A stretch of DNA of 64,000 nt. It comes from Streptosporangium album. Lineage in GTDB: Bacteria; Actinomycetota; Actinomycetes; Streptosporangiales; Streptosporangiaceae. Location of the stretch: assembly GCF_014203795.1 (NCBI RefSeq), contig NZ_JACHJU010000001.1:1426001-1490000 (forward strand). The letters run 5' to 3'. The position numbers and the translations under genes were made by a program. The notes under the pieces are model-generated. The model searched no databases and was not told the DNA's origin. It saw only the letters and a program-made list of their open reading frames with translations. Below are positions 46,137 to 59,331 of the stretch, in pieces (position 1 is the stretch's first letter; each line of letters begins with the position of its first letter).

Positions 46137-46672
46137 TGGACTCCACCGAAGAGCCGACCGGCGCCACCGACGGTGGCGCCGGTCCGGCGTACTCATGGCG
46201 GCGGCCGGAGCTCGCCCTGGCGCTGCTCGTCCTCGGACTGGGCGTGTTCGTGATCGTGGGGACCGCCGACGTCCGCGCCGCTGGCTCCGCGCTGGGGCTG
46301 GGTCCCCGGTTCTTCCCGGTCATCGTCGGCTCCGCGCTGCTGCTGATCGGGCTGTTCTATGTGATCGACGTGGTCCGGGGCGGCCACGGTGAGCCCGAGG
46401 AGAGCGAGGACGTCGACGCCGGCGCACGCGCGGACTGGCGGACGGTCGCGCTGGTCAGCGTGATCTTCCTGGCCTTCGCCGGACTGCTGGACCTGCTCGG
46501 CTGGATCATCGCGGGCGCGCTGCTCTTCTTCGGCCTCTCGCTGGTACTCGGGGCCACCCGGCGCCTGCACGCGGGGGTGATCGCGATCGTGCTGTCCACC
46601 GTCACCTATCTGGCGTTCGTCAAGGGGCTGGGCGTGACGCTGCCCGCGGGACTGCTGTCGGGGGTGATCTAG
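46136..46672 (+). CDS. tctB: Tripartite tricarboxylate transporter small membrane subunit TctB
   Basis: 178 aa with four hydrophobic helices (LALALLVLGLGVFVIVGTAD, FFPVIVGSALLLIGLFYVID, two more after the acidic loop), the normal TctB pattern. TGATG junction with tctC; tctA starts on the next base after its stop. Confidence 0.9.
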   Translation: MDSTEEPTGATDGGAGPAYSWRRPELALALLVLGLGVFVIVGTADVRAAGSALGLGPRFFPVIVGSALLLIGLFYVIDVVRGGHGEPEESEDVDAGARADWRTVALVSVIFLAFAGLLDLLGWIIAGALLFFGLSLVLGATRRLHAGVIAIVLSTVTYLAFVKGLGVTLPAGLLSGVI

Positions 46673-48196
46673 ATGGAGTCGTTCCAGCTCCTGATGGAGG
46701 GGTTCGCGACCGCGCTGACCCCGGTCAACCTGCTCTACGCACTGGTCGGCGTCACCCTCGGCACGCTGGTCGGCGTGCTGCCCGGCATCGGCCCGGCCAT
46801 GACCGTGGCGCTGCTGCTGCCGATCACCTTCACCGTCCCCCCGGCCAGCGCGTTCATCATGTTCGCCGGGATCTACTACGGCGGCATGTACGGCGGGTCG
46901 ACCACCTCGATCCTGCTCAACACGCCCGGTGAGAGCTCCTCGATGATCACCGCGCTGGAGGGCAACCAGATGGCCAAGCGGGGGCGTGCCGCCCAGGCAC
47001 TGGCCACCGCCGCGATCGGTTCCTTCATTGCGGGCACGATCGCCACCGGGCTGCTCGTCGTCGCGGCCCCCCTGGTGGTGAACTTCGCGATCTCGTTCGG
47101 CCCCGAGGACTACTTCGCGCTGGCCATCCTGGCCTTCACCGCGGTGTCGTCGGTGCTGTCGCGCTCGGTCGTGCGCGGGCTGGCCTCACTGGGACTCGGC
47201 CTGGTCATCGGGTTGATCGGCATCGACCAGCAGACGGGACAGGCTCGGCTGACCCTGGGCATTCCGCAGCTGCTCGACGGCATCGACATCGTGATCGTCG
47301 CGGTCGGCCTGTTCGCGCTGGGCGAGGTGCTCTACGTGGCCTCCCGGCTGCGGCACGGCACGCCGGAGGTCATCCCCGTCGGCCGGGCCTTCCTCGGCCG
47401 CTCCGACTGGTCGCGGTCCTGGCGGCCCTGGCTGCGCGGCACCGCGCTCGGCTTCCCGTTCGGGGCGCTGCCGGGCGGCGGCGCGGAGATCCCCACCTTC
47501 CTGTCGTACTCGATCGAGAAGCGCCTGGCCCGGGGAGTGGCCCGCGAGGAGTACGGCAAGGGCGCCATCGAGGGCGTCGCCGGTCCCGAGGCCGCCAACA
47601 ACGCCTCGGCCGCGGGCACCCTCGTCCCGCTGCTCACTCTGGGCCTGCCCACGTCGGCGACCGCCGCGATCCTGCTGGCGGCCTTCCAGCAGTACGGCCT
47701 GCAGCCCGGCCCGCAGCTGTTCGACCACAACCCGGCGCTGGTCTGGGGCATGGTCGCCTCGCTGTTCGTCGGCAACACCATGCTGCTGGTGCTCAACCTG
47801 CCGCTGGCCCCGCTCTGGGCGCGGGTGCTGAACATCCCCCGCCCCTACCTCTACGCGGGCATCGTGCTGTTCGCCGCCCTGGGCGTCTATGCGCTCAACT
47901 CCTCCTGGGTGGAGCTGGTCATCCTCTACATCCTGGGCATGCTGGGCTTCGCGATGCGCCGCTTCGGACTTCCGGTGGCGCCGGCCGTGATCGGCATGAT
48001 CCTGGGCCCGATGGCCGAGATCCAGCTCCGCCGGGCCCTGGCGATCGGCGCGGGCGACGTGACCGTGCTGGTGCGGAGCCCGATCGCGGCGGCGCTGCTG
48101 GCGGTCGCCCTCCTGGTGCTGCTGGCCCCGGCGGTCGGGAAGCTGCTCACGCGTCGGTCGCGTGCCACCACGTCAGGACGGGAGTCCGGGGAATAG
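46673..48196 (+). CDS. tctA: Tripartite tricarboxylate transporter large permease TctA
   Basis: 507 aa, ~11-12 transmembrane helices. Family motifs [40 protein letters not shown] and the second-half mirror [40 protein letters not shown]. Forms the ion-coupled channel with TctB. Confidence 0.94.
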   Translation: MESFQLLMEGFATALTPVNLLYALVGVTLGTLVGVLPGIGPAMTVALLLPITFTVPPASAFIMFAGIYYGGMYGGSTTSILLNTPGESSSMITALEGNQMAKRGRAAQALATAAIGSFIAGTIATGLLVVAAPLVVNFAISFGPEDYFALAILAFTAVSSVLSRSVVRGLASLGLGLVIGLIGIDQQTGQARLTLGIPQLLDGIDIVIVAVGLFALGEVLYVASRLRHGTPEVIPVGRAFLGRSDWSRSWRPWLRGTALGFPFGALPGGGAEIPTFLSYSIEKRLARGVAREEYGKGAIEGVAGPEAANNASAAGTLVPLLTLGLPTSATAAILLAAFQQYGLQPGPQLFDHNPALVWGMVASLFVGNTMLLVLNLPLAPLWARVLNIPRPYLYAGIVLFAALGVYALNSSWVELVILYILGMLGFAMRRFGLPVAPAVIGMILGPMAEIQLRRALAIGAGDVTVLVRSPIAAALLAVALLVLLAPAVGKLLTRRSRATTSGRESGE

Positions 48197-48319
48197 CCGT
48201 GTTCTCCGATTATGTACGAGCCGCCGGGGCTCGACGATCTCGTGGGAGCCGTCTGACGGAGGACGCCGGGCGGAGGATCTCGGGTCTGCCCACGGGTGGC
48301 CGCCGGCGGATCGCGCAGG

Positions 48320-48347
48320 CGCCCGGCTGGGATATCCCAGCCGGGCG
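48320..48347. terminator. 28-bp perfect palindrome, bidirectional terminator
   Basis: Left arm CGCCCGGCTGGGAT (48320-48333) and its complement directly abut, between the convergent tctA and gatB stops. No other feature in this 188-bp gap. Confidence 0.7.
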
Positions 48348-48384
48348 TCCGGCCAAGCTCCTGGCCGTCGTCGGCCTCCGCGAC

Positions 48385-49893
48385 CTATTCGGAGACGCCG
48401 AGCTTCTCCAGCAGCAGCTCACGCGCCCGGCCGGCGTCGGCCTTGCCGCGGCTGGCCTTCATGACACCGCCGACGAGAGCGCCGACTGCGGCGATCTTGC
48501 CGCTGCGGACCTTGTCGGCCGCCGCGGCGTTCTCGGCCAGAACCTGGTCGATGATCGCCGTCAGCTCACCCTCGTCGTTGACGATCTGCAGGCCGCGTGC
48601 GGCCACCACCTCGTCCGGGGAGCCCTCGCCGTTCAGCACGCCCTCCAGCACCTGGCGGGCCAGCTTGTCGTTCAGCGCTCCCCCGGCGACCATCGCGCAC
48701 ACCCGGGCGATCTGGTCCGGGGTGATCCGCAGTTCGCTGAGCGGGACCGCGGCCTCGTTGGCCCGGCGGGCCAGCTCGCCCATCCACCACTTGCGGGCGT
48801 CCGCGGGCGGGGCCCCGGCGGCGACGGTCGCCTCGACCAGGCCGATGGCGTCGGCGTTGTGCATGGCCTCCATGTCGAGGCCGGAGACGCCCCACTCCTG
48901 CTGGAGCCGCTTGCGCCGTACGCTCGGCAGCTCCGGCAGGGTCTCCTTGAGAGAGGCCACCCACGCGGTGTCGGGGGCGATCGGCACCAGGTCGGGCTCG
49001 GGGAAGTAGCGGTAGTCCTGCGCCTCCTCCTTGGACCGGCCCGACGTGGTGGTGCCGGTGTTCTCGTGGAAGTGGCGGGTCTCCTGGAGGATCCGGCCGC
49101 CACCCGCGAGGATCGCGGCCTGGCGCTCGATCTCGCCGCGGACCGAGCGCTCGACACTGCGCAGCGAGTTGACGTTCTTGGTCTCGGTACGGGTGCCCCA
49201 CTCGGAGGAACCACGCGGCATGAGGGAGACGTTCACGTCGAAACGCATGGACCCCTCCTCCATGCGCACATCCGAGACGCCGAGGCCGCGCATGACCTCG
49301 CGCAGCTCGGTGCCGTAGGCACGGGCGATCTCGGGAGCGAGCCGGTCGGTGCCGGGGATCGGCTTGGTGACGATCTCCACCAGCGGGATGCCCGCGCGGT
49401 TGTAGTCGACGATCGAGTAGTCGGCGCCGTGGATCCGGCCGGTCGCCCCGCCCACGTGGGTGGACTTACCGGTGTCCTCCTCCAGGTGGACCCGCTCGAT
49501 CTCGATCCGCACCGTCCTGCCCTCCACCTCGACGTCGAGGTAGCCGTCGGAGCAGAGCGGCTCGTCGTACTGGCTGATCTGGTAGTTCTTCGGCATGTCC
49601 GGATAGAAGTAGTTCTTCCGGGCGAAGCGGCACCACTCGGCGATCGAGCAGTTGAGCGCCAGGCCGATGCGGATCGTCGACTCGATCGCCGCGGCGTTGG
49701 CCGTCGGCAGCGCGCCGGGCAGGGCCAGGCAGACCGGGCAGACGTGGGTGTTCGGCGGAGCGCCGAACGTCGTCGGGCAGCCGCAGAACATCTTCGACGC
49801 CGTGCCCAGCTCGACATGCGTCTCCAGGCCAAGCACCGGCTCGAAGCGCTCCAGCGCCTCGTCGTACGGCATGAGCGTATGGGTGGTGCTCAC
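48385..49893 (-). CDS. gatB: Aspartyl/glutamyl-tRNA amidotransferase subunit B
   Basis: 502 aa, standard length. N-terminal [20 protein letters not shown] and [15 protein letters not shown] (zinc Cys pairs), [36 protein letters not shown]; the C-terminal YqeY-like tail domain ends [10 protein letters not shown]. Transamidates mischarged Glu-tRNAGln/Asp-tRNAAsn with GatA and GatC. GTG 49893 overlaps the stop of the DUF4276 gene (GTGA), so its translation is coupled to that inserted gene. Confidence 0.95.
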   Translation of the reverse strand: MSTTHTLMPYDEALERFEPVLGLETHVELGTASKMFCGCPTTFGAPPNTHVCPVCLALPGALPTANAAAIESTIRIGLALNCSIAEWCRFARKNYFYPDMPKNYQISQYDEPLCSDGYLDVEVEGRTVRIEIERVHLEEDTGKSTHVGGATGRIHGADYSIVDYNRAGIPLVEIVTKPIPGTDRLAPEIARAYGTELREVMRGLGVSDVRMEEGSMRFDVNVSLMPRGSSEWGTRTETKNVNSLRSVERSVRGEIERQAAILAGGGRILQETRHFHENTGTTTSGRSKEEAQDYRYFPEPDLVPIAPDTAWVASLKETLPELPSVRRKRLQQEWGVSGLDMEAMHNADAIGLVEATVAAGAPPADARKWWMGELARRANEAAVPLSELRITPDQIARVCAMVAGGALNDKLARQVLEGVLNGEGSPDEVVAARGLQIVNDEGELTAIIDQVLAENAAAADKVRSGKIAAVGALVGGVMKASRGKADAGRARELLLEKLGVSE

Positions 49894-50468
49894 AGGTAAC
49901 CAAGTCCCTTCAATGCGTTCCTCGTCTCGGCGACCCAGTCGGCGTACGCGGGCACCTGGGCCAAGATCGCGAGATCGATGTTCCGTCCTATGTATTCGAA
50001 GTAGTCGCGGATCGGTTTCCCCCGCCGCGGAACGGTGGCGGCCAGGATCCCGGCCGGGTCGGTGATCCTCTCGACGTCGCGTGGACGGGCGGGCAGCAGG
50101 CCGAGCTCGCTCCCCTCCAGACCGGCCCACACACCGCGGTCGGCGAGCAGCCAGGCCTCGGTGTCTCCCAGCCCGATGACCGGGACCAGGTAGTGCGAGT
50201 GGTAGCGGACACCGTCCGCCTTTCCGCCTACCTTGCCGCGCTCCCGCAGGTCGTCGTGGGTGAAGAGTAGATGGCAGTCCGCCGCGAGCTCCTCCAGCGC
50301 CGTGACCATGTGCTCCCGGTCGCACGAGACGACCTCCGTCGCCTCGACGTCGACCGCGTAGGGCGACATCCAGGTGAGCTCGCGGAGCTGCCGGGAGATG
50401 ACGACGCCGAGGAAACCCTCGTCGGCCTCCCCCTCCGCGACCAGACCCGGGACAAGCGGACGGCTCAT
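49890..50468 (-). CDS. DUF4276-family protein (possibly TOPRIM-like)
   Basis: 192 aa. Acidic motifs [12 protein letters not shown] near residue 10 and [13 protein letters not shown] near 68, then [15 protein letters not shown] (~100), fit a TOPRIM-like E...DxD layout, an inference from pattern. Directly follows and overlaps (ATGA) the ATPase gene; such ATPase plus TOPRIM/DUF4276 pairs resemble split OLD-type nucleases. Its stop overlaps gatB. Confidence 0.75.
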   Translation of the reverse strand: MSRPLVPGLVAEGEADEGFLGVVISRQLRELTWMSPYAVDVEATEVVSCDREHMVTALEELAADCHLLFTHDDLRERGKVGGKADGVRYHSHYLVPVIGLGDTEAWLLADRGVWAGLEGSELGLLPARPRDVERITDPAGILAATVPRRGKPIRDYFEYIGRNIDLAILAQVPAYADWVAETRNALKGLGYL

Positions 50469-51553
50469 GCCGCGGCGCCCAGATATTTGCGGACCTGCCG
50501 GGGCGAGACGAACGTGCCCGGCTCACCGTCCGGCATGACGGGCTTGGCGACGGTCACCCGTGAGACCCGGTCGTTGTCGGGGTCGACCCGGACCGCGGTG
50601 TCCAGGAAGGTCAGCGCGTCGGGATCGGTCTGGTAGATCTCGGCGACCACCACCGGGGAGTGGCTGGTGAGGATCACCTGCCGGAACGGCCTCGCGCCGC
50701 CCGGCTCGACGACGCGCTGCCGGATCCGGCGGAGCAGCTCGCCGAGGCTGGCCGGGTGCACGCTGTTCTCGATCTCCTCCACCAGGAGGGTGCCGGGATG
50801 GTCCGGATCGTGCAGGGCGGCGAGCAGCCCGAGGGTCCGCAGGGTCCCGTCCGACAGCAGCGCGGCCGGCACCTTCCCCTGACCGTCGACGACCAGCTCG
50901 AAGGAGCATTCCTCACGGTCGACGCGGGGCAGCAGCGCGACCACGTCGGGAAGCACGCCGGCGAGGTCGACCATGAGGTCGGCCAGCGCGGCCGATCCCG
51001 CCATCCGCCCGAGCACCGCGGCGAGGTTGGCACCGTCCGCCGCGAGCGGGCCGCGGTCGGCCGGGGAGCACCGGCGGCGCATGGCCACCGGCGACGGGAC
51101 GTGGCGGCGCCACGACTGGACCGTACGGCGAGGCGTGATCTCCGGCTCCGGATCCTCGACGATGAGCTCCAGCAGCTCCTCCGGGAGTCGGTGGGCCATA
51201 TGGCTGATGACGGACCCGCTGGACCTGGGGATCCTGAGCACCATCTCCGCGCCCACGTCGAACCGGATCGGCAGCAGCGCGCCGGGCTCCGGCGAGATCA
51301 GGGCCTCCACCGAGACGACGAACCCGGGAATGGGCGCCCCTCGCGCCACCCGGTGGAACTGCTCCCCCGGCAGGCCCCTGCGCGCGTCGAGCAGGCCGCC
51401 GGAACCGGCGATCTCGTCGGCGACGAACGTGAGGGCGTCGAACAGGTTCGACTTGCCGCTCGCGTTGGGACCGACCAGCACGAGGAAGGGCGGCACGTCG
51501 AGGTCGAAGTTCAAGAAGGACTTGAACCCGTCGATCTCGATCCGAGTGATCAT
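50465..51553 (-). CDS. SMC/OLD-like AAA ATPase
   Basis: 362 aa. [20 protein letters not shown] with Walker [10 protein letters not shown] (~30), an ABC-like signature [18 protein letters not shown], Walker [13 protein letters not shown], and a switch His in [15 protein letters not shown]. This is the AAA_15/AAA_21 architecture used by OLD, Gabija and PARIS-type ATPases. ATG 51553 lies 39 bp after gatA on the same strand; overlaps the DUF4276 gene. Confidence 0.88.
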   Translation of the reverse strand: MITRIEIDGFKSFLNFDLDVPPFLVLVGPNASGKSNLFDALTFVADEIAGSGGLLDARRGLPGEQFHRVARGAPIPGFVVSVEALISPEPGALLPIRFDVGAEMVLRIPRSSGSVISHMAHRLPEELLELIVEDPEPEITPRRTVQSWRRHVPSPVAMRRRCSPADRGPLAADGANLAAVLGRMAGSAALADLMVDLAGVLPDVVALLPRVDREECSFELVVDGQGKVPAALLSDGTLRTLGLLAALHDPDHPGTLLVEEIENSVHPASLGELLRRIRQRVVEPGGARPFRQVILTSHSPVVVAEIYQTDPDALTFLDTAVRVDPDNDRVSRVTVAKPVMPDGEPGTFVSPRQVRKYLGAAA

Positions 51554-51592
51554 GCCGCCTTTCCCCCCTGTCGCCCTGTCGCCTCGAAGCCC

Positions 51593-53083
51593 TTAAAGCG
51601 CCGGGGCCTTGGACAGCAGGCTGCCGCCCCAGCGCCCTTCGAGGGCCTTCTCCACCGCGGCGCCGACCCGGTAGCAGCGGTCGTCGCCGAGCACCGGGGC
51701 CATGACCTGCAGGCCGACCGGCAGGCCGTCCTCGTCGGCCAGGCCGATCGGCACCGAGATGGCCGCGTTGCCCGCCAGGTTGGTCGGGATGGTGCACAGG
51801 TCGGCGAGATACATCGCCATCGGGTCGTCGGCGCGCTCGCCGATCGGGAACGCCGTGGTCGGCGTGGTCGGCGAGATGAGCACGTCCACCTGGTGGAAGG
51901 CCGCCTCGAAGTCACGCGCGATCAGTGTGCGGACCTTCTGCGCCTGGCCGTAGTAGGCGTCGTAGTAGCCGCTGGACAGCGCGTAGGTGCCGAGGATGAT
52001 GCGCCGCTTGACCTCGGGGCCGAAACCGGCCGCCCGGGTCAGCGCCATGACCTCCTCGGCGCTCCGCGTGCCGTCGTCGCCGACGCGCAGGCCGTACCGC
52101 ATGGCGTCGAAGCGGGCCAGGTTGGACGAGGCCTCCGACGGGGCGATCAGGTAGTAGGCCGGGAGGGCCGTGGTGAACGACGGGCAGGAGACCTCGACGA
52201 CCTTCGCGCCCAGCGACTCCAGCAGCTCGACGGTCTCGTGGAAGCGGGCGAGCACGCCGGCCTGGTATCCCTCGCCGCCGAACTCCTTGACCACGCCGAT
52301 GCGCAGCCCGGCCACGTCACCGTTGCGCGCCGCCTCGACGACCGAGGGCACCGGGGCGTCGATGGAGGTCGAGTCCATGGCGTCGTGGCCGGAGAACGCC
52401 TCGTGCAGGAGCGCCGCGTCCATGACGTTGCGGGCGAAGGGCCCGGGCGTGTCGAGGGAGCTCGCGAAGGCGATCACGCCGTAGCGGGACGAGCCGCCGT
52501 AGGTCGGCTTCATGCCGACGATGCCGGTGACGGCCGCGGGCTGGCGGATGGAGCCACCGGTGTCGGTGCCGGTGGACAGCGGGGCCTCGTAGGCCGCGAC
52601 CGCGGCGGACGAGCCGCCGGAGGATCCGCCCGGGATCTTGCTCAGGTCCCACGGGTTGCGGGTGGGGCCGTAGGCCGAGTTCTCCGTGGAGGAGCCCATC
52701 GCGAACTCGTCGAGGTTGGTCTTGCCGAGGATCACCAGCCCGGCCTCGCGCAGGCGGCGGGTCACGGTGGCGTCGTACGGCGGGCGATAACCCTCAAGGA
52801 TCTTGGATCCGGCCGTGGTCGGCATGTCGACGGTGGTGAAGACGTCCTTGTGCGCGATCGGCACGCCGGCCAGCGGGCCGAGGTCCTCTCCCGCGGCCCT
52901 GCGGGCGTCGACGGCCCGGGCCTGCTCGAGGGTCGTCTCCGCGTCGACGTGCAGGAAGGCGTTGACCTGCGGTTCGACGGCGGCGATCCGGGCGAGGTGG
53001 GCCTGGGCGACCTCCACGGCCGAGACCTCACCGCTCGCGATCAGCGCGCCCAGCTCGGCGGCGGACGTGTGGATGAGGCTCAT
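51593..53083 (-). CDS. gatA: Aspartyl/glutamyl-tRNA amidotransferase subunit A
   Basis: 496 aa amidase. The Ser-cisSer-Lys triad region is complete: [20 protein letters not shown] (Lys), [20 protein letters not shown] and [23 protein letters not shown] 53083 overlaps the gatC stop. Generates ammonia from glutamine for GatB. Confidence 0.95.
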   Translation of the reverse strand: MSLIHTSAAELGALIASGEVSAVEVAQAHLARIAAVEPQVNAFLHVDAETTLEQARAVDARRAAGEDLGPLAGVPIAHKDVFTTVDMPTTAGSKILEGYRPPYDATVTRRLREAGLVILGKTNLDEFAMGSSTENSAYGPTRNPWDLSKIPGGSSGGSSAAVAAYEAPLSTGTDTGGSIRQPAAVTGIVGMKPTYGGSSRYGVIAFASSLDTPGPFARNVMDAALLHEAFSGHDAMDSTSIDAPVPSVVEAARNGDVAGLRIGVVKEFGGEGYQAGVLARFHETVELLESLGAKVVEVSCPSFTTALPAYYLIAPSEASSNLARFDAMRYGLRVGDDGTRSAEEVMALTRAAGFGPEVKRRIILGTYALSSGYYDAYYGQAQKVRTLIARDFEAAFHQVDVLISPTTPTTAFPIGERADDPMAMYLADLCTIPTNLAGNAAISVPIGLADEDGLPVGLQVMAPVLGDDRCYRVGAAVEKALEGRWGGSLLSKAPAL

Positions 53084-53379
53084 GCTTCCTCCCCGAGGAT
53101 GCGCGGAACACGGAAGCGGCCGTCCTCGACCGCCGGGGCGCCCGACAGCGCCGCCTCGGGCGACAGGCCGGGGCGTACCTCGTCGGGACGGTAGACGTTG
53201 GTGAGCGGGAGCGCGTGCGAGGACGGCGGGATGTCGTCGGCCGCCACCTCGGCGACGCGGGCGACCGCACCGATGATCACATCGAGCTGGGCGGCGAAGT
53301 GGTCGAGCTCCTCGTCGGCCAGCGCCAGCCGGGACAGCCGGGCGAGGTGAGCGACCTCGTCGCGGGTTATGGCGGACAT
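53080..53379 (-). CDS. gatC: Aspartyl/glutamyl-tRNA amidotransferase subunit C
   Basis: 99 aa. [20 protein letters not shown] at the N-terminus and the [17 protein letters not shown] segment are diagnostic. First gene of the gat operon. ATG 53379 is favoured over an upstream GTG-type extension. A TAAGAT element lies in its leader on this strand. Confidence 0.93.
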   Translation of the reverse strand: MSAITRDEVAHLARLSRLALADEELDHFAAQLDVIIGAVARVAEVAADDIPPSSHALPLTNVYRPDEVRPGLSPEAALSGAPAVEDGRFRVPRILGEEA

Positions 53380-53565
53380 GAGTCGTTGAACCCGTTTCGT
53401 GGAATGGCAATTGGACACTGTCATCTTAGGGCTCGTGACCTAACGTGCCTGACTCATTAACCGCCCGGTAACCACCCGAGGACCCACGGCGAAGAGCGAG
53501 CCGCCCGCGCCTCCGGGACATCAGGGGCGGGCGACGGGTTTCCGGGGCCGTCCGTGGGGTGGGAA

Positions 53566-53596
53566 AGAGCGCGGGGGCGTGTGCTCCCCACGCTCT
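53566..53596. terminator. Hairpin after the GGDEF-EAL gene
   Basis: AGAGCG (53566-53571) and CGCTCT (53591-53596) with inner G-run/C-run pairing, ending one base before the minus-strand stop at 53597. Confidence 0.55.
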
Positions 53597-55678
53597 TCAG
53601 GCTCTCTGGGAGTCGAGCACCTCGGCGGAGCTCGGGAGATGGAAGCCGGGCGTGGCCGGGGCGCGGTGTTTGCGGAGCCAGACGGTGGCGTCCGCGGCGG
53701 ACATGGGCTCGGCGAACAGCCAGCCTTGGGCGAGGTCGCATCCCATGCGGGTCAGGCGGGTGGCCACCTCGGCCGACTCGACGCCTTCGGCGACCGAGCG
53801 CAGCCCCAGGGAACGGACCAGGTCCACGATGGAGCGGACGATCCGCTCGTCGTCCTTGGACTCCCCGATCCTGCGGACGAACGACGCGTCGATCTTGACC
53901 TCGGAGACCGGCAGGCGCTGCAGGCGGACCAGCGAGGAGTAGCCGGTGCCGAAGTCGTCCAGGGCGAGCGGCACACCGAGCGAGGCCAGGGCGCGGACCG
54001 CGTCCGCGGTGTAGGCCTGGTCGGTCATCAGGATGCGCTCGGTGACCTCGAGCTGGATGGCCTTGGGCGGCAGCCGGTACTGCGCGAGGCCGGCCTCCAG
54101 CCGGTCGGGAAGGGCGGAGTCGAGCAGGTCCCGGGCGGAAACGTTTACCGACACCTGCTCGTGCAGACCGGTGTGCCACCAGTGGGCCGTCTGCTCCAGG
54201 GCCGCGTCGATGACGTACTGGGTGAGATGCCGCATGAGGTACGACTGCTCGGCCATCGGCACGAACTCTCCCGGGGAGATCATCCCCCGCTCGGGGTGAC
54301 GCCACCGCAGCAGCGCCTCGACCCCGCGCACCTGCCCACTGGCCAGGTCGAGCTTGGGCTGATAGTGGAGCCGGAGCTCGGAACGGTCGATGGCCCTGCG
54401 CAGGTCGCCGATGAGATTGAGCCGTTCGGGACTGTTCCGGTCCTTGTCGGCGACGTAGATCTCGACACCGGTCCGTCCCTCCTTGGCCAGGTACATCGCC
54501 ACGTCGGCCCGTTGCAGCAACAGCTCGAAGTCCGGCGCGTGGTCGGGGTGGAGCGCGATGCCGATCGAGGCGTCCAGGTCGAAGGTCATCCCCTCCAGGC
54601 GGACCGGCTCGGTGAGGGCCACCCGCAGCCGCGCGGCCACCTCCCGTGCCGCGGCGGCGTCCCTGACCGAGGGCAGCAGCACCGCGAACTCGTCGCCGCC
54701 GAGCCGGGCCACCACGTCGCCCGGCCGTACGCTGTGGGTGAGCCGGTGCGCCACGATCTGCAGCAGCCGGTCACCCACCGGGTGCCCCAGCGTGTCGTTG
54801 ACCTCCTTGAACCTGTCGAGATCGAGCAGCAACAGGCCGACCTGCTCGCCCATCCGCGTCTCGGCGAGCGCCTCTTCGGCGCTGAACACCAGCATCTTGC
54901 GGTTGGGCAGGCCGGTGAGGACGTCGTGCATCGCCTGATGGTCCCGGCGGAGCGACATGGTGGCGGTGAAGTAGACCGCGGCCAGCGGCGCGACGAACAG
55001 CGGAACCAGCGCCGGGGAGTGGTTCATCACCACCACGACCAGCGGGGCCATTCCGAGCAGCCCGGCGTAGACCAGGCTCTGGTGACCGATGGTGGTCCTG
55101 ATCACCCGGCTGATCGACCGGCGTTCGTGCAACGCCACGGCGCCGGACACCAGCAGCCCCCGGACCACGAAGTAGGCGAGCCCGGCCAGCCCGATGGCGA
55201 GCAGGTCGGGCCCTCTGGGCACCCAGGACGCCTCCGGCGCCGGACCGCCCCCGAGCAGCACGAGCACCCCGCCGGCCGCGGTGCAGGCCAGCGTCGCCTG
55301 CGCGATGTTGAACATGACGCGGTGCCACGCCTTGCGGGTGACGACGCTGTTGACGACCATGCCGACCGCCTGCATCAACACGGCGATCGGCAGCCCGTAG
55401 TGGAGCAGCGCGGCGAAGGTGAACATCGTCGACGGGTAGGTGCCGCCCACCGTCGCCGACGACGACAGCAGCACCGGCCGCAGCTCGCCCAGCACGACGA
55501 GGATCGTCAGCATCCAGAACAGCGGGCTGTGGGCGAGGGCCACCGTCTCCGGTGGGCTGATCCGCCACTGGGCCAGGACGAGGGTGGTGAACCCGATCGT
55601 GATGACGGTGGCGAGATAGGCCCACAGGGGTGACCCGGCACGGGGCCCGGTGTCGCGTGTGTCATTTGGGTCGGCCAT
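53597..55678 (-). CDS. Membrane-bound GGDEF-EAL cyclic-di-GMP enzyme
   Basis: 693 aa. About six N-terminal transmembrane helices (~20-235) form an MASE-like sensor, then GGDEF (~240-410) with RLGGDEFAVLL and the inhibitory RxxD five residues earlier, then EAL (~425-675). All EAL catalytic residues I can place are present: VEALLRW, VNVSARDL, LEVTER, ALDDFGTGYSSL, VKIDASF, EGVES, LAQGWLF. So both cyclase and phosphodiesterase activities are possible. It likely couples a membrane signal to c-di-GMP and development. Confidence 0.92.
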   Translation of the reverse strand: MADPNDTRDTGPRAGSPLWAYLATVITIGFTTLVLAQWRISPPETVALAHSPLFWMLTILVVLGELRPVLLSSSATVGGTYPSTMFTFAALLHYGLPIAVLMQAVGMVVNSVVTRKAWHRVMFNIAQATLACTAAGGVLVLLGGGPAPEASWVPRGPDLLAIGLAGLAYFVVRGLLVSGAVALHERRSISRVIRTTIGHQSLVYAGLLGMAPLVVVVMNHSPALVPLFVAPLAAVYFTATMSLRRDHQAMHDVLTGLPNRKMLVFSAEEALAETRMGEQVGLLLLDLDRFKEVNDTLGHPVGDRLLQIVAHRLTHSVRPGDVVARLGGDEFAVLLPSVRDAAAAREVAARLRVALTEPVRLEGMTFDLDASIGIALHPDHAPDFELLLQRADVAMYLAKEGRTGVEIYVADKDRNSPERLNLIGDLRRAIDRSELRLHYQPKLDLASGQVRGVEALLRWRHPERGMISPGEFVPMAEQSYLMRHLTQYVIDAALEQTAHWWHTGLHEQVSVNVSARDLLDSALPDRLEAGLAQYRLPPKAIQLEVTERILMTDQAYTADAVRALASLGVPLALDDFGTGYSSLVRLQRLPVSEVKIDASFVRRIGESKDDERIVRSIVDLVRSLGLRSVAEGVESAEVATRLTRMGCDLAQGWLFAEPMSAADATVWLRKHRAPATPGFHLPSSAEVLDSQRA

Positions 55679-55806
55679 GAGTTACAAAACCCCCATTAGT
55701 TCACTATGGGAGAGTACGGCCTCTGGGCCACTTCGCGAAACCGGTTGCGTACGTTCCGTTACCGGTCATTTGAAACATACGCGACATCCACCCCCTTACC
55801 ACCCGA

Positions 55807-58014
<2,208 letters not shown>

Positions 58015-58089
58015 TCAATCCGACCAAGGGAAACGCTATCGCCGGGCACCGACATCCCGAGAAGTCCTTACCCGGAGGTGGGAAAGCGT

Positions 58090-58124
58090 CTCCCCGGGCA
58101 TCGGGGTCTCCGGGGCCCGGGGAG
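58090..58124. terminator. Hairpin downstream of the MetE-like gene
   Basis: CTCCCCGGGC (58090-58099) and GCCCGGGGAG (58115-58124), 15-nt loop, just after the minus-strand stop at 58130. Confidence 0.5.
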
Positions 58125-58129
58125 GGCGG

Positions 58130-59134
58130 TCACCGGTCGGGGTCGTCTCTCAGCACGCGCGCCGCCTCCCGGGAGGCGGCCAGAGCCGCCCTGGCGTAGG
58201 CGGGCGAGGCTCCGGCCAGCCCGCAGGTGGGAGTGAGCACGACCTGCGAGGCCAGGCCGGCGGCGGGGAAGCCGAGGCGGCGCCAGAGTTCGATGGCCGG
58301 CTTGGCGGCCACGCCGGCATCGGGCAGCCGCGAGTCCACGCCGGGCACGACGCCGAGGAAGAAGGCCATCCCGGCTTCGACCGACTCGCCGATCGCGTCC
58401 TCGTCCCGGCGCCTGAGCAGGGAGGCGTCCAGCGAGACGCCTCCCGCGCCCGCGGCGCGCAGGACGCCGAAGGGCACGTCCGGAGCACAGCAGTGGACGA
58501 TCGTGAACGCGCCGGCGGGCAGCACCGACCTGAGGCGCTCCGCGGCGGTCGAGGCCTCGACGGCGGCCAGCCGCCCGAAACCCGACGCGGTCGGCACCGT
58601 ACCGGTGAGGACGCCCGGCAGGCCGGGCTCGTCGAGCTGCACCACGATCTCCGTGGCTCCGGGCACCCTCCGGCGCACGTCGGCGACGTGCGCGGCGAGC
58701 CCCTCGGCGAAGGAGTCCATGAGGTCGCGCACGGCTCCGGGGTCGGCGAGCGTCTTGTCGCCGTAGTGCAGCTCGACCGCCCCGGCCAGCGTCCACGGCC
58801 CGCACACCTGGATCTTGAAGGGCCCCTCGTATCCCTGGACCGCCTCCTCCAGCGCGTCGAGGTCGCGCACGAGGTGGTCGCGGGCCCGCTTCGCGTCGCG
58901 TCCCGGCCGGTCGGCGAAACGCCAGCCGGACGGCTGCACCTCCACCGGGAGCTCCACCAGCAGCGACGCGGTGCGCCCGACCATGTCGGCGCCCACTCCC
59001 CGCGCGGGCAGCTCCGGCAGGTACGGCAGCGCGGGCAGCTCGCCGAAGACGACCCTGATCGCCTCCGCGTGGTCTGTTCCCGGATGCGACCCGACACCGG
59101 TCGCCGCCGCCTCACCCCACGGATATCCACTCAT
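58130..59134 (-). CDS. MetE-like (cobalamin-independent methionine synthase C-terminal family) protein
   Basis: 334 aa, about half of full MetE, matching only its catalytic barrel. Zinc ligands appear as HxC in FTIVHCCAPDVPF and a late Cys in VVLTPTCGLAGASP; the N-terminal segment is TGVGSHPGTDHAEAIRV. ATG 59134 is preceded by GGGGAG. Core-MetE-type proteins use small methyl donors in some bacteria; the acceptor and donor here are unknown. Confidence 0.85.
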   Translation of the reverse strand: MSGYPWGEAAATGVGSHPGTDHAEAIRVVFGELPALPYLPELPARGVGADMVGRTASLLVELPVEVQPSGWRFADRPGRDAKRARDHLVRDLDALEEAVQGYEGPFKIQVCGPWTLAGAVELHYGDKTLADPGAVRDLMDSFAEGLAAHVADVRRRVPGATEIVVQLDEPGLPGVLTGTVPTASGFGRLAAVEASTAAERLRSVLPAGAFTIVHCCAPDVPFGVLRAAGAGGVSLDASLLRRRDEDAIGESVEAGMAFFLGVVPGVDSRLPDAGVAAKPAIELWRRLGFPAAGLASQVVLTPTCGLAGASPAYARAALAASREAARVLRDDPDR

Positions 59135-59331
59135 GCCCGCTGCTCCCCGCCACGCTCGTCGAGACATGGGCGAGCGCCGCCGGGCCCGCTGGCCCGCCCG
59201 CCTCGCTCGTCCACGACAGCCAGCTTAGGACCGCGGACGCCGCGTCCGGCTGGACGACCTCTCCATCCCGACACAAGGGTTGATCGAGTTGAGTATGGTT
59301 TTGACCGATATTCATCCGCCTTGGGGGACGC

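Noticed and set aside
50660-53194. 844-codon open frame opposite the ATPase and gatA genes
   Set aside because: It spans two genuine genes and their gap on the other strand; no recognisable domain.
53579-55633. 684-codon open frame opposite the GGDEF-EAL gene
   Set aside because: Antisense shadow; the opposite strand has all catalytic motifs.
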